Shown here one piece after another: positions 41,816 to 52,439 of a stretch of DNA of 64,000 nucleotides (positions are counted from its first letter, which is position 1; the number at the start of each line of letters is the position of its first letter). The notes beneath the pieces are model-generated. The model saw only the letters and a program-made list of their open reading frames with translations, had not been told where the DNA came from and ran no database searches. The DNA lies in assembly GCF_009646115.1 (NCBI RefSeq), contig NZ_CP045720.1, forward strand, positions 3,286,001 through 3,350,000, given 5' to 3'. This DNA comes from Pantoea eucalypti (lineage in GTDB: Bacteria; Pseudomonadota; Gammaproteobacteria; Enterobacterales; Enterobacteriaceae). The position numbers and the translations under genes are program-made.

Positions 41816-42163
41816 TCAGATACTGAAGGATGAGCCACAGCCACAGGTGGTTTTGGCATTCGGGTTGGTCACGATAAAGCGCGATCCTTCCAGGCCTTCC
41901 GTATAATCAACCGAACCGCCCACCAGATATTGCAGGCTCATTGGATCAACGACCAGTGAGACGCCCTGCTTTTCAATTGTCATATCGCCATCGTTCAGCT
42001 GGTCGTCAAACGTAAAGCCATACTGGAAACCACTGCAACCGCCACCGGTGATATAGACGCGAAGTTTCAGCGCCGGGTTCTCTTCATCGGCAATCAGGTT
42101 TTTCACCTTGGTGGCTGCGGCGTCGGTAAACTGCAACGGCAGTGCTACTACTTCATCACTCAT
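41816..42163 (-). CDS. erpA: Iron-sulfur insertion protein ErpA
   Basis: A-type Fe-S carrier that delivers clusters to targets including IspG/IspH, making it essential for isoprenoid synthesis in E. coli. It has 115 residues. The three cluster-binding cysteines are present: [11 protein letters not shown] and the terminal [11 protein letters not shown]. It is divergent from hemL; clcA, which lies between these in E. coli, is missing. Confidence 0.96.
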   Translation of the reverse strand: MSDEVVALPLQFTDAAATKVKNLIADEENPALKLRVYITGGGCSGFQYGFTFDDQLNDGDMTIEKQGVSLVVDPMSLQYLVGGSVDYTEGLEGSRFIVTNPNAKTTCGCGSSFSI

Positions 42164-42366
42164 GTTTTACTCCGGTAAACGCCCAGGTCAGAAAACGACC
42201 TTAATAACGCTATTATCAGTCAGCACCTCAGCGCAATCAAGCTCTGCCCTTCGCACTCTGTGCCGCTTTCCCCTCCGTTCAGGACGCTGTGGGTGAATCC
42301 ACCTTTCGTCTGCTGCTGCTCTTCCGTAGAATGGCGCCATATTTTTCTGAAACGCTGGAGCCGAAA

Positions 42367-43647
42367 ATGAGTAAGTCCGAACAACTGTTTGCCGAGGCAC
42401 AACGCCTGATTCCGGGTGGGGTAAACTCGCCAGTACGCGCATTTACCGGTGTGGGCGGCGTTCCACTGTTTATTGAACATGCTGATGGTGCGTATCTTTA
42501 TGACGCTGATGGCAAAGCCTATATCGACTATGTCGGCTCATGGGGACCGATGGTGCTGGGCCATAACAACGCGGCGATCCGTAATGCGGTGATCGAAGCA
42601 GCCCAGCGCGGCCTGAGCTTTGGCGCACCGACCGAAATGGAAGTGACCATGGCGCAGCTGGTGTGTGAGCTGGTGCCAAGCATGGAGATGGTGCGGATGG
42701 TTAACTCCGGTACCGAAGCGACCATGAGCGCAATCCGTCTGGCTCGAGGCTTTACCGGCCGCGATAAAATTATTAAGTTTGAAGGCTGCTATCACGGCCA
42801 TGCCGATCATTTGCTGGTGAAAGCCGGTTCCGGTGCCCTGACGCTGGGTCAGCCAAACTCGCCGGGCGTACCAGCAGATTTCGCTAAACATACCCTGACC
42901 TGCACTTTCAACGATCTCGACTCCGTGCGCAGCGCCTTCGAGCAATATCCTGATGCCATCGCTGCCATCATCGTTGAGCCGGTTGCCGGTAATATGAACT
43001 GCATCCCGCCGCAGCCAGAATTCCTGCCGGGCCTGCGCGCGCTCTGCGATGAGTTCGGCGCACTGCTGATTATCGATGAAGTGATGACCGGCTTCCGTGT
43101 GGCGCTGGGTGGCGCGCAGGCTCACTACAATGTGCGTCCTGACCTGACCTGTCTCGGAAAAATTATCGGTGGCGGGATGCCAGTCGGTGCATTCGGTGGC
43201 CGTCGCGATGTGATGGCTGCACTGGCGCCGACCGGCCCGGTTTATCAGGCGGGAACGCTCTCCGGTAACCCGATCGCGATGGCTGCCGGTTTTGCCTGCC
43301 TGACGCAGATCGCGCAGCCGGGCACGCACGAGAAGCTCGATACCCTGACCCGCAAGCTGGCAGAGGGTCTGCGCGAAGCCGCACAACAGCAAAATATTCC
43401 GCTGGTGATTAACCATGTTGGCGGGATGTTTGGCCTGTTCTTCACCGATGCTGACAGCGTGACCTGTTACGCCGATGTGACCCGCTGCGATGTGGAACGC
43501 TTTAAAACCTTCTTCCATCTGATGCTGGAGGAAGGCGTTTACTTTGCGCCATCAGCTTATGAAGCGGGCTTCATGTCACTGGCGCACAGCGAAGAGGATA
43601 TTCAGCGCACGGTTGATGCTGCGCGTCGTTGTTTCGCGAAGCTGTAA
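42367..43647 (+). CDS. hemL: Glutamate-1-semialdehyde 2,1-aminomutase
   Basis: PLP enzyme that makes 5-aminolevulinate from glutamate-1-semialdehyde in the C5 haem pathway. From ATG 42367 it has 426 residues, as in E. coli; the frame open upstream is not conserved. Blocks are [57 protein letters not shown] and the PLP lysine in [17 protein letters not shown]. It ends at a terminator that overlaps the fhuB stop from the other side. Confidence 0.97.
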   Translation: MSKSEQLFAEAQRLIPGGVNSPVRAFTGVGGVPLFIEHADGAYLYDADGKAYIDYVGSWGPMVLGHNNAAIRNAVIEAAQRGLSFGAPTEMEVTMAQLVCELVPSMEMVRMVNSGTEATMSAIRLARGFTGRDKIIKFEGCYHGHADHLLVKAGSGALTLGQPNSPGVPADFAKHTLTCTFNDLDSVRSAFEQYPDAIAAIIVEPVAGNMNCIPPQPEFLPGLRALCDEFGALLIIDEVMTGFRVALGGAQAHYNVRPDLTCLGKIIGGGMPVGAFGGRRDVMAALAPTGPVYQAGTLSGNPIAMAAGFACLTQIAQPGTHEKLDTLTRKLAEGLREAAQQQNIPLVINHVGGMFGLFFTDADSVTCYADVTRCDVERFKTFFHLMLEEGVYFAPSAYEAGFMSLAHSEEDIQRTVDAARRCFAKL

Positions 43648-43667
43648 TTTCGGTAACGTTAAAGATG

Positions 43668-43695
43668 AAGACCGGCTTGCGCTGGTCTTTTTTTT
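43668..43695 (+). terminator. Terminator of hemL
   Basis: 9 bp stem with one G-U pair, AAGACCGGC / GCTGGTCTT (43668-43676 with 43681-43689), 4-base loop, then a T run to 43695. Confidence 0.85.
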
Positions 43696-45673
43696 AACCT
43701 GAACGACGCAGCAACCAGATAAAGTAAGGTGCACCTAAAAATGTCGCCATCAGCCCGGCAGGAATTTGATCCGGGAATGCCAGCATCCGCCCGCACCAGT
43801 CAGCCAGCACCATCAGTCCCGCCCCCAGTAATCCCGACAGCAGCAGTTGCGGCAAGGCACGCCGGAACCCCAGCATGCGCGCCATGTGCGGCGCCATTAA
43901 TCCAACAAAACTCAGCGGACCAATAGTCAGCGTTGCGCTGGCGGTCAGCGCGGCTGCCAGCAGCAGCAGACTCAGCCGCGCGGGCGTTAATGCCATGCCG
44001 GCCGAGCGTGCGGTAGCACTTCCCAGCGGCAGCAGCGTCAGCCAGCGGCTCGCCAGTGGTGCCAGCGAGACCAGCAGCAGCGCACAGAGTGCGCTCTGGA
44101 TCGCCTGACTGCCGCTGATGTTATAGGTTGAGCCGGAGATCCAGCTCAGCAGCCCGCCCATGCGGGGATCGCCACTTGCCAGCAGCAGCATCAGCAGGGT
44201 GACAAAGGCGCTGTTAAGCGCCATACCCGCCAGCAGCATTCTCTCAGGTGAGAAGCCGCCACGACTGGCTACCGCCATGATCACCAGCAGCGTCAGCGCG
44301 GCCCCCATCGCACCGGCGGGCAGCAGCCATGCCATCGCATCGCCCGGCACAAAGAACATCATGACGACGACGCCACAGGCGGCACCTGAACTGATGCCCA
44401 GCACTTCCGGGCTGGCCATAGGATTACCGGTCAGCCGCTGGATCAGGCTCCCCGCCACGCCCAGCATCAGGCCGGTCACCAGCGCAGCCAGCACGCGCGG
44501 TGCACGCCACGGAAGCAAAGAGTGCAGCATCTCGCCCGATGACCCGACCCAGCCCAGCGCATCACGCCCAAACGCCAGCGCACCCCACACCAGCAGGGCA
44601 AGCACCGCGAGACCCGTCAGCGTCCAGCGCAACAGGTTTTGTCGCTCGGCGGGTACGTTGTCGCCCTGATTCAGGGCGGGCGGCACTGAACCCGTACGCA
44701 GTCGCGGCAGCAGCCACAACAAAATGGGTACACCGAGCAGTGCCGTGGCCGTTCCGGTCGGGATATCGCGCCAGTGTGCGCTAAGCCATAACACGCAACT
44801 GTCGGCCAGCCACAGCAGCAGCGCGCCGGTAAGCGGTGCCAGCAGCATCCGGCTGAGGAGCCGTCGACCACCCAGCAGCTTCGCCAGCAGCGGCGCAAAC
44901 AGTCCGATAAAACCGATGATACCAGCGACATTCACCAGCTGTGCACTAAGCAGGATTGCCAGCCCGAGGCCACCGATACGCGCCACCGAGAGCGCCAGCC
45001 CCAGATTTTTTGCTACACCATCATCCAGCCCCATCAGTGTCAGCGGACGCAGCAGCGCCAGCGCCAGCAGAAACGCCAGCAGCAGGCGCGGCCAGAGCTG
45101 CTGCACATTTTCCCAGCTCATCTGATTCAGCGCGCCGGTGCTCCACAGAAACATGTTCTGCAGCTGATCGTGATTGAAGATAGCGAAGATTTGATTTACC
45201 GCACCGCTGTAGAAGCTCAGCACCAGCCCGGCCAGAATCAGCGTCACCGGCGACAGACGTTTGCCCCAGGCCACACCAAACACCAGCGCGGCCACCAGCA
45301 ACGCTCCGCCAAGCGCGGCAAACTGCTGTGTCAGCGCGCCGCCCGGCAGATGCCACAGCGTCGCCACGGTAATGCCCAGCTGTGCGCCGGAAGAGACACC
45401 CAGCGTGGTGGGTTCGGCCAGCGGGTTCCGCAATATCTGCTGAAACAGCAGACCGGCAAGCCCCAGCCCGGCGCCCACCAGCAGCGCCAGCGCCGTGCGC
45501 GGCAGCAGGCTGTAGTGAAACACCATCTGCGGCAGGCTATCGACCGTCGGTGACCAGAATGCCTGCCACCACTCATGCTGCGGCAGCGCATGGTGCAGAT
45601 TAACCAGCGTCAGGCTGAGTGAGAGCAGAAACAGCAGGCTGAGGAGACCTGCGGGAAACAGAGCATGGCGCAT
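43694..45673 (-). CDS. fhuB: Ferric hydroxamate ABC transporter permease FhuB
   Basis: Inner-membrane permease for ferrichrome and related hydroxamates. It is a tandem fusion of two FecCD-type halves, with about 20 membrane segments and 659 residues (E. coli 660). Each half carries the usual coupling block (GFIGLFAPLLAKLL in the first, LSFVGLMAPHMARML in the second). The start is ATG 45673, sharing one base with the fhuD stop (TGATG), so translation is coupled; a longer open frame into fhuD is rejected. It is the last gene of fhuACDB. Confidence 0.95.
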   Translation of the reverse strand: MRHALFPAGLLSLLFLLSLSLTLVNLHHALPQHEWWQAFWSPTVDSLPQMVFHYSLLPRTALALLVGAGLGLAGLLFQQILRNPLAEPTTLGVSSGAQLGITVATLWHLPGGALTQQFAALGGALLVAALVFGVAWGKRLSPVTLILAGLVLSFYSGAVNQIFAIFNHDQLQNMFLWSTGALNQMSWENVQQLWPRLLLAFLLALALLRPLTLMGLDDGVAKNLGLALSVARIGGLGLAILLSAQLVNVAGIIGFIGLFAPLLAKLLGGRRLLSRMLLAPLTGALLLWLADSCVLWLSAHWRDIPTGTATALLGVPILLWLLPRLRTGSVPPALNQGDNVPAERQNLLRWTLTGLAVLALLVWGALAFGRDALGWVGSSGEMLHSLLPWRAPRVLAALVTGLMLGVAGSLIQRLTGNPMASPEVLGISSGAACGVVVMMFFVPGDAMAWLLPAGAMGAALTLLVIMAVASRGGFSPERMLLAGMALNSAFVTLLMLLLASGDPRMGGLLSWISGSTYNISGSQAIQSALCALLLVSLAPLASRWLTLLPLGSATARSAGMALTPARLSLLLLAAALTASATLTIGPLSFVGLMAPHMARMLGFRRALPQLLLSGLLGAGLMVLADWCGRMLAFPDQIPAGLMATFLGAPYFIWLLRRSG

Positions 45674-46554
45674 CAGTGCGTCTCCAGCGCGCGTTCCAGC
45701 ACGCGAACAAAGTGCAGCGCCGAAAGCGTAGCACCGTAATACCAGACTGCAGGGACGCGCTGAAAGCGTCCGGTGCGAACAAACGGCATGGCCTGCCACA
45801 GCGGGCTGCGCATCAACTGCTGCATCTCTGCGTCATTGTCATGATCAAAACAGATGACATCCACATTTCCAGCCTGCGCCAGCTGCTCGATGCCGATTAC
45901 CGCGCTGCCCCAGAAATTTGTTTCGCCCTGCCAGCCATTTTTCAGGCCCAGCAGCGTCATTACTTCCAGGAACAGACTGTTTTTACCAAAGGTGATGGCG
46001 TGACGGCTGTCGAGCAGCGACATCAGCAGAATCGTGCGTCCGGCATAGGGCGCCAGCCGCTGACGCGCCTGTGCCAGTTGCGCATCGACCTCGTGCAGAT
46101 GCTGCTCCGCCCGATCGCGTAATCCAAGTCTCGCCGCCAGCTTACGCAGCGATGCCCGCGCGGCGGTAAAGGGTTTCCCGTCGCCGCTGTGAAGGTCAAA
46201 GCCCATGATCGGTGCGATGCGTGTAAGTTTCTCTTCAGGCGGGCCATAGCCATTTGAACAGAGGATCAGCGACGGCTGCATTTGTGCCATCAGCTCAAGA
46301 TTAGGTTCGGTGCGCAGACCCACATCGATCACGTCCGCAGGCAGCGGTGGTTCACCGACCCAGATATTGTAGTTGTGCAGATCAGCCACGCCCCAGGGCG
46401 TAACGCCCAGAGCGATCAACAGTTCGGTGGGAAGCCACTCCAGTGCAATAATCCGGCCCGGATTGGGCGTGGCAGCACGCAGGGGAAGTGCACAAAACAG
46501 TGGCGAGGCCGCGAGTGCCAGCAACAGTCGGCGGCGATAAAGATCGGGCATCAT
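45673..46554 (-). CDS. fhuD: Ferric hydroxamate periplasmic binding protein FhuD
   Basis: Periplasmic carrier of ferrichrome-type siderophores to FhuBC. From ATG 46554, after AAGGAAAGG, it has 293 residues; the next codon is also ATG and equally possible. The N-terminus has a twin-arginine-like signal, YRRRLLLALAASPLFCALPLRA in two parts, as does E. coli FhuD. The type III fold shows VIDVGLRTEPNLELMAQMQP, WQGETNFWGSA and FQRVPAVWYYGATLSA. fhuC ends seven bases upstream. Confidence 0.94.
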   Translation of the reverse strand: MMPDLYRRRLLLALAASPLFCALPLRAATPNPGRIIALEWLPTELLIALGVTPWGVADLHNYNIWVGEPPLPADVIDVGLRTEPNLELMAQMQPSLILCSNGYGPPEEKLTRIAPIMGFDLHSGDGKPFTAARASLRKLAARLGLRDRAEQHLHEVDAQLAQARQRLAPYAGRTILLMSLLDSRHAITFGKNSLFLEVMTLLGLKNGWQGETNFWGSAVIGIEQLAQAGNVDVICFDHDNDAEMQQLMRSPLWQAMPFVRTGRFQRVPAVWYYGATLSALHFVRVLERALETH

Positions 46555-46561
46555 CCTTTCC

Positions 46562-47356
46562 TTAACAAACAAAACTGACCGGCGCGCCGCCCTGCGGATG
46601 CGGTAAAATGCCCATCGGGATGCCATAGATCGCGCCGAGCACCTCAGGCTGCATAATCGCCTGCGCGTTACCTTCGGCAATCATCGCGCCCTGACGCAGT
46701 GCCACCAGATGATCGCAATAGCGGGCTGCCATATTGATATCGTGCAGCACCGCAATCACGGTTAAGCCGCGCTGCTGGCTCAGATCTTTTATCAGCGCCA
46801 GCACCTCAACCTGATGAGCGATATCCAGCGCCGACGTCGGTTCATCCAGCAGCAGACAGCGACTGTTCTGCGCCACCATCATCGCCAGCCAGGCGCGCTG
46901 ACGCTCACCGCCCGACAGACTGTCCACCAGTCGCCCGGCAAAGGGCTTTAGCCCGACCTGGGCAATCGCATCTTCTACCCTGTCCCGATCGTCCTGCCCG
47001 AAACGGCCCAGCGCGCCGTGCCAGGGATAGCGACCAATCGCCACCAGTTCACGCACCGTCATCCCTTCGGCTGCCGGTAACTGCTGCGGCAGATAGGCCA
47101 CCTCGCGGGCAAACGCTTTGCTGTTCCAGCGCCCGACCGGCTGCTGATTCAGCAGCACCTCTCCGCCGCTGGCCACGTGATGACGGCCCAGCATTTTCAA
47201 CAGCGTCGACTTACCGGAACCGTTATGACCAATCAGCGCGGTCATTTTGCCAGGTGGAAAGGTCAGCGAGAGGGGCTGAAGGAGAGTTCGGCCGGGCACT
47301 TCAAAACTGGCGTTTGCCAGCGTAAAAGTCGCCTCTTCTGCGTGCGGATGCGGCAT
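46562..47356 (-). CDS. fhuC: Ferric hydroxamate ABC transporter ATPase FhuC
   Basis: ATPase that drives FhuB. It has 264 residues from ATG 47356, which follows AGGGA. Walker A GHNGSGKST, Q-loop PQQLPAAEG, signature LSGGERQRAW, Walker B CLLLDEPTSAL and the switch His in AVLHDINMA are intact. It lies 43 bases after fhuA. Upstream in-frame codons run back into fhuA and were rejected. Confidence 0.96.
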   Translation of the reverse strand: MPHPHAEEATFTLANASFEVPGRTLLQPLSLTFPPGKMTALIGHNGSGKSTLLKMLGRHHVASGGEVLLNQQPVGRWNSKAFAREVAYLPQQLPAAEGMTVRELVAIGRYPWHGALGRFGQDDRDRVEDAIAQVGLKPFAGRLVDSLSGGERQRAWLAMMVAQNSRCLLLDEPTSALDIAHQVEVLALIKDLSQQRGLTVIAVLHDINMAARYCDHLVALRQGAMIAEGNAQAIMQPEVLGAIYGIPMGILPHPQGGAPVSFVC

Positions 47357-47399
47357 GGTTATCCCTGTGAACGAACGGGCGCCGAAGCGCCCGGTTAAA

Positions 47400-49607
47400 T
47401 CAGAATCTGAAGGTCGCGGTGCCGACAATCTTACGCTCCGCGCCCCAGTAGCAGGCGTATTCCCGGTAGCAGCTGGCGACATACTCGCGGTTGAACAGAT
47501 TGTTGACGTTAACGCCCACCGTTGAGCCCGGCAGACCGAAACGACCGAGGTCATATTTAAGCGCCGCATCTACCGTGGTGTAACCGGCAACCTTAAAGTT
47601 CTGGTTCTGCTCGGTGCCGGTGCTGTAGAGACCCTGGCTCTCGCCGACATAACGCACACCCGCGCCCACTGTCACACCCGACAGGGCTGTCTCGTGGAAG
47701 GTGTAGTCACTCCAGAGTGAGGCCATATTTTTAGGGACGCTCACCGGCGTTCGGCCTTTCAACTGCGTATCTTCGGTATATTCCGCATCGGTATAGGTGT
47801 AGGACGCCGTCAGGTTAACGTTGGCATTCAGCGCCGCTTTCGCTTCCAGCTCTACGCCGCGCGACCGGATTTCACCGCTCTGCACGCTGGCAAACGGATG
47901 ATTGAACGTATCAGGATCGGCCGTCAGGTTTTTGGTTTTAGTCAGTTGAAAAACGGCTGCGGTGAGCACAACCGGACGATCTTTAGGTACGTACTTCACG
48001 CCCGCTTCATACTGTTTAGCGCGCGACGGATCGAATGCCTGGCCATCAAAGGTCGATCCGGCATTTGGAATAAAGGCTTCGCTGTAGCTGAAATAAGGCG
48101 CGATGCCGTTATCAAACACGTAGTTCAGACCACCACGCCAGGTAAAGGCCTGATCGTTCTGGCGATCAACGGTGTCCGTCACCCGATCGTAAACCGAAGT
48201 CATGGCATAGTCGTAGCGGCCGCCCAGTGTCAGCACCCAGCGGTTCCATTCCATTTGATCCTGTGCATAGAGGCCGGTTTGACGCTGCTTGTTGAGGTGC
48301 TGATAGGGATTGGCAAATGGCGTGACGCTATTATCGCCATATTGCGGATTTACCGCATTCAGATTCGATGCCGAGCCAAACTGTGCGTCGATATCATTGC
48401 GGGTCCGCTGGAAGTCCACGCCCAGCAACAGCGTATGATCAACCTGACCCGTGGCAAACTTCGCCTGCGCCTGGTTATCCACCGCAAACTGATTGAGCTT
48501 CTCTTCTGAAACGGCCGAACCTCGCGTGATCTGCTGCGTCTCCGGCAGGAAACCGTTACCATAAATACTACGGTAATCGGTGCGCAGGTCGGCGTAACGC
48601 AGGTTCTGGCGCAGCGTCCAGGTGTCATTGAAGCTATGCTCGGCGTTATAGCCGATCATTTTGGTGGTGCGTGAAATCTTGTTGCTCTGCTCGCCTTCAT
48701 CGAAGTTGGTCGGCAGTTTATACTGGCTGCCATCGGCACGCGTGATGGGGACGACCGTGCCCTGACGCGGTAGCCAGCCGTAATAGCCGGTTTCGGGTTC
48801 GTTCTGGAAATAGGTCAGCAGGTCAACGCGGGTGCGATCGTCGGGACGCCAGCTAAATGCGGGCGCGATGGTGTAGCGCTTCTCTTTGTTCATCGCCTGC
48901 TGCGCATCCTGACTGCGCGCCTGGCCGGTCAGGCGATAGCTGTAGACGCCGTCATCATCCAGCGCCCCACCAAAGTCAAATCCCGTTGAGAAGAGGTTAT
49001 CGTTGCCCATCTGGAACTGCACTTCACGCAGAGTTTCCTGAGTCGGACGCTTGCTCACCAGCGAGACCACACCGCCAGGATTGCTTTTGCCGTAGAGTAC
49101 CGACACCGGACCGCGCAGCAGTTCGGCGCGCTCCAGAAAATAAGGATCGATGGCAAACTCAGAGTAGTTATCCCCCTGCAGTTTCAGGCCATCCATATAC
49201 TGATTGGTATTAGTTTCGCTGAAGCCGCGAATCGACAACGCATCAATCACATCTGAGCTGCCACGGTTACCGGTCAGTACGCCAGGCGTATAGTTAAATG
49301 CCCCTTTCACGCTGGTGACATTGCGCATTTCCATCTCTTCGCGGGTGACCACGGAGACAGACTGCGGATTTTTTTCAATCGGCGTATCGGTTTTCGTACC
49401 GGTGGCGCTGCGTTTGGCTGCCACAGTGGGTGCCGGGCCCCAGGCGCTTTCCGCCTCGGCGCCGCTGCCGCCATCCGCTGAAACCACCATCGTCTCCGCC
49501 TGTGCGGCGTAAAGTGAGGTGCTCAGACTGAGAGAGATCATGATGCCCAGAAGCGGTCGGGAAAATGTTTTTTTGGTGTCGGCTGCAAAAGTCGTTCGCG
49601 CATTCAT
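47400..49607 (-). CDS. fhuA: TonB-dependent ferrichrome receptor FhuA
   Basis: Outer-membrane receptor for ferrichrome; in E. coli also the receptor for T1, T5, phi80, colicin M and albomycin. It has 735 residues. Signal peptide of about 37 residues, TonB box ETMVVSA (38-44), plug domain with LSIRGF and RAELLRGPVSVLYGKSNPGGVV, then a 22-strand barrel ending in ATATFRF. The Cys pair VASCYREYACYWG near the C-terminus is kept, but an E. coli loop-4 segment with cysteines (after the YRSIYGNGFL position) is shorter here. It is preceded by a Fur box. Confidence 0.96.
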   Translation of the reverse strand: MNARTTFAADTKKTFSRPLLGIMISLSLSTSLYAAQAETMVVSADGGSGAEAESAWGPAPTVAAKRSATGTKTDTPIEKNPQSVSVVTREEMEMRNVTSVKGAFNYTPGVLTGNRGSSDVIDALSIRGFSETNTNQYMDGLKLQGDNYSEFAIDPYFLERAELLRGPVSVLYGKSNPGGVVSLVSKRPTQETLREVQFQMGNDNLFSTGFDFGGALDDDGVYSYRLTGQARSQDAQQAMNKEKRYTIAPAFSWRPDDRTRVDLLTYFQNEPETGYYGWLPRQGTVVPITRADGSQYKLPTNFDEGEQSNKISRTTKMIGYNAEHSFNDTWTLRQNLRYADLRTDYRSIYGNGFLPETQQITRGSAVSEEKLNQFAVDNQAQAKFATGQVDHTLLLGVDFQRTRNDIDAQFGSASNLNAVNPQYGDNSVTPFANPYQHLNKQRQTGLYAQDQMEWNRWVLTLGGRYDYAMTSVYDRVTDTVDRQNDQAFTWRGGLNYVFDNGIAPYFSYSEAFIPNAGSTFDGQAFDPSRAKQYEAGVKYVPKDRPVVLTAAVFQLTKTKNLTADPDTFNHPFASVQSGEIRSRGVELEAKAALNANVNLTASYTYTDAEYTEDTQLKGRTPVSVPKNMASLWSDYTFHETALSGVTVGAGVRYVGESQGLYSTGTEQNQNFKVAGYTTVDAALKYDLGRFGLPGSTVGVNVNNLFNREYVASCYREYACYWGAERKIVGTATFRF

Positions 49608-49649
49608 AAATGTGTCTCAGAAAATAGGCCCTTAAGGGCGAATCGAAAC

Positions 49650-49668
49650 GATAATGATTATTATAACG
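49650..49668 (-). promoter_or_regulatory. Fur box upstream of fhuA
   Basis: GATAATGATTATTATAACG matches the 19-base Fur consensus at 14 positions, including the first nine. It lies 43 bases before the fhuA ATG, where repression by iron-loaded Fur is expected. Confidence 0.75.
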
Positions 49669-49762
49669 GATTAGATAATATGCGAACTTCAGCGGACACT
49701 GCAAGAAGAAATCCCAGTCGTGACGCCGTTTGGAGGGCGATTGATGCGTATTAATCAGCAAC

Positions 49763-49789
49763 AAAAAAAGGGCGCCGAAGCGCCCTTTT
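49763..49789 (-). terminator. Terminator of mrcB
   Basis: On the minus strand, 10 bp stem AAAAGGGCGC / GCGCCCTTTT (49766-49775 with 49780-49789) with a UUCG tetraloop and seven T residues, 17 bases after the mrcB stop. Confidence 0.92.
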
Positions 49790-49806
49790 AAACCTGTCTG
49801 ACTGAT

Positions 49807-52341
49807 TTATTTGCCAAACATATCTTTGATCCAGCCTGCTACGCCGTCGCTGTCTTTCTGCTCCTGCGGTTGCTGGGCCGGTTGTTGTTGCGGCTGCTGC
49901 TGTTGCTGCTGTTGATCAAACAGCTGTTGCTGCTGCTGAACCTGCTGCTGCTGTTGCTGACACAGCGCATTCGGATCCAGCGCCCACACCGGCAGAGAAC
50001 GCCAGGTGCTGCTGCCCGTGCCACAGACAAAGTTACCGGCTGAATCGACATTCATCATCGACACATCCTCCGGTGGCGTCAGCTGCAACGGCATCGGTGC
50101 CTGAATGTCGAGGTAACGACGATAAAGCTGCATCGCGCCACTGGCACCATAGAGTTTGGTCGGCTGGTTGTTATCGCGCCCCACCCAGGTGATCGCGACT
50201 TCTTTGCCATCAATACCGGCAAACCAGCTGTCGACCAGGTCGTTGGTGGTACCGGTTTTACCGGCCAGATGCGCATTCGGGAAGCGCGCACCCAGTGCAC
50301 GGGCGGTACCGTGGTCAGCAACCTGCTGCATGGTGTAGAGCGTCAGATAGGCCGCCTGCGCGGGTTCAACCCGTTCTGCCTGCGGATAGCTCTGATAGAG
50401 CACGCTACCATCTTCCGCAATCACCGAACGTACTGCAGAGAGCGATGCGCGGTTACCGCCGCTGGCGATTGACTGGAACGCCTGCGCCACTTCAACCGGC
50501 GTCAGGTTCATGGCACCCAGCAGCATCGCCGGAACCGGATGCAGCTGATCTTTCGGCACACCCAGCTTGCTCCAGGTATCCACCACCGCATCCAGCCCCA
50601 GCGTCATACCGAGGTTAACCGTCGGCACGTTCATGGAGTTGGTCAGCGCATCCACCAGCATCACTTTTCCGCTGAAGCGACGATCGTCGTTCATCGGTTT
50701 CCAGACGCTGCCGTTTGGCTGCTTCAGCGCAATCGGCTCATCGGCGATCCAGCTGTTCAGCCGGTAGCTGTTTGGCTGGCTCAGCGCGGTGAGGTAGGTG
50801 GCGGGTTTCGCCAGTGAACCAATAGAGCGGCGCGCCTGTAACGCACGGTTGTAACCGGCGTACTGCGGATCGGCACCGCCGACCATGGCGCGGACTTCAC
50901 CGCTAAAGCGGTCAACCACCACCATCGCGGTTTCCAGATCTTTCAGGCCACGCTGTTTTTTCAGCGTCGGAATACCATCAATAACGGCTTTTTCGGCTGC
51001 ATCCTGTGACACCGGATCCAGCGTAGTGAAGATTTTCACGCCGGAGAGATCTTTAATCTTATCGCCCAGTTTCGCCTGAAGCTCGTTACGCACCATCTGC
51101 ATAAAGGCAGGCTGCGGCGTGATCACGCCCCCTTTCGGCTGCACGCCCAGCGGACGCGCCGACAGCATGTCATACAGCTCCTGGTCGATCACTTTCTGCT
51201 GCTGCAACAGGCGCAGCACCAGGTTGCGTCGTTCCAGCGCCAGTTTCGGGTTACGCCACGGGTTATAGAGCGACGCACCTTTCACCATGCCAACCAGCAT
51301 CGCCTGCTGATCCAGACTGAGCTCATCCACCGGGCGGCCAAAGTAGTAAAGGCTCGCCAGCGGGAAGCCGCGGATCTGATCACTCCCTGCCTGACCGAGA
51401 TAGACCTCGTTCAGATAGAGTTCCAGAATGCGATCTTTGCTGTAGCGCGCATCCATGATCACCGCCATATAGGCTTCACGCGCTTTACGCCACAGTGAAC
51501 GCTCGTTGGTGAGGAACAGGTTCTTCACCAGCTGCTGGGTCAGCGTACTGCCGCCCTGCACCGCTTTCCCGGCCGTGATGTTCGCCAGGAAGGCGCGACC
51601 AATGGAGTACGGGCTGATGCCATCGTGCTCATAGAAATGGCGATCTTCGGTAGCGATCAGCGTATCGACCAGCAGATCCGGGAAACCGGCGCGTGGCACA
51701 AAGAGACGCTGTTCACCATTCGGCGACTGCAGCATGGTGATCAGGCGTGGATCGAGGCGGAAAAAGCCAAAATCACGGCCGGTTTCGAGGTTTTTAATCT
51801 CGCTCAGCTCATCTTTCGTGAAGCTCATGCGCGCGTGGATCTGTCCCTCTTTACTGTCGGGGAAATCAAACGGGCGACGCAGCAGATCGATGGTGTTGCC
51901 CTTCACCGAAAACTCGCCAGGGCGGGTAATTCGGGAGACTTCGCGATACTGGGTTCCTTCCAGCAGCGCCACCATTTCACTTTTGTTGTAGGCCATACCC
52001 GGTTCCAGGCTGACCATGCGACCATAGACGGTCGCGGGCAGTTGCCACACTTTACCGTCAATACGGCTGCGAATTTCTGAGTCGAGGTAGATGCCCCATG
52101 CGACCATGACCACCACAAACACCAGGAACAGTTTAATTAACCATCCCAGCCAACGGCGTTTGCCGCGCGGCGGTTTTCCACCTTTACCTTTACGTGGCAC
52201 CGGCGCTTCCTCCTCGTCATCATTAAAATCGTCCTGATCGATATCCTGTTCGATATCCCTGCGTCGTCCCCGGCCCGCACTGCTGCGCGGCGGCAACGGT
52301 TTACCTTTGCGCCCTATTGGTTCGCGATCGTTCCCAGACAT
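49807..52341 (-). CDS. mrcB: Bifunctional penicillin-binding protein 1B
   Basis: Class A PBP that polymerises and cross-links peptidoglycan, activated by LpoB. It has 844 residues. A basic, Asp/Glu-rich cytosolic tail precedes one membrane helix ([20 protein letters not shown]). Then come the UB2H domain, GT51 transglycosylase (catalytic Glu in [13 protein letters not shown] and [15 protein letters not shown]) and transpeptidase (SLAKPAT with the active Ser, SMNVP, KTGTT). The C-terminus has a long glutamine tract before the conserved [18 protein letters not shown] shorter isoform from an internal start, as in E. coli, is possible. Confidence 0.96.
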   Translation of the reverse strand: MSGNDREPIGRKGKPLPPRSSAGRGRRRDIEQDIDQDDFNDDEEEAPVPRKGKGGKPPRGKRRWLGWLIKLFLVFVVVMVAWGIYLDSEIRSRIDGKVWQLPATVYGRMVSLEPGMAYNKSEMVALLEGTQYREVSRITRPGEFSVKGNTIDLLRRPFDFPDSKEGQIHARMSFTKDELSEIKNLETGRDFGFFRLDPRLITMLQSPNGEQRLFVPRAGFPDLLVDTLIATEDRHFYEHDGISPYSIGRAFLANITAGKAVQGGSTLTQQLVKNLFLTNERSLWRKAREAYMAVIMDARYSKDRILELYLNEVYLGQAGSDQIRGFPLASLYYFGRPVDELSLDQQAMLVGMVKGASLYNPWRNPKLALERRNLVLRLLQQQKVIDQELYDMLSARPLGVQPKGGVITPQPAFMQMVRNELQAKLGDKIKDLSGVKIFTTLDPVSQDAAEKAVIDGIPTLKKQRGLKDLETAMVVVDRFSGEVRAMVGGADPQYAGYNRALQARRSIGSLAKPATYLTALSQPNSYRLNSWIADEPIALKQPNGSVWKPMNDDRRFSGKVMLVDALTNSMNVPTVNLGMTLGLDAVVDTWSKLGVPKDQLHPVPAMLLGAMNLTPVEVAQAFQSIASGGNRASLSAVRSVIAEDGSVLYQSYPQAERVEPAQAAYLTLYTMQQVADHGTARALGARFPNAHLAGKTGTTNDLVDSWFAGIDGKEVAITWVGRDNNQPTKLYGASGAMQLYRRYLDIQAPMPLQLTPPEDVSMMNVDSAGNFVCGTGSSTWRSLPVWALDPNALCQQQQQQVQQQQQLFDQQQQQQQPQQQPAQQPQEQKDSDGVAGWIKDMFGK
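49881..49959 (-). repeat. CAG/CAA trinucleotide repeat in mrcB
   Basis: The 3' end of mrcB carries interrupted runs of CAG and CAA codons giving glutamine blocks of six, five and seven, plus shorter ones. E. coli PBP1b also has a Gln-rich tail, but with fewer consecutive Gln as I recall it. Confidence 0.85.
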
Positions 52342-52439
52342 GACTTTTTTTCTCCAGGCAGTGCTTACGGCAGCGCCGCTACTCTAACTGCTTTCTCGCG
52401 TGCCGCATGGCAGAACCCTCTGAATTCGATCCAGCGGAC

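Noticed and set aside
42538..43518. 326-codon open frame antisense to hemL
   Set aside because: hemL is complete and conserved throughout; the antisense frame has no family similarity or start context.
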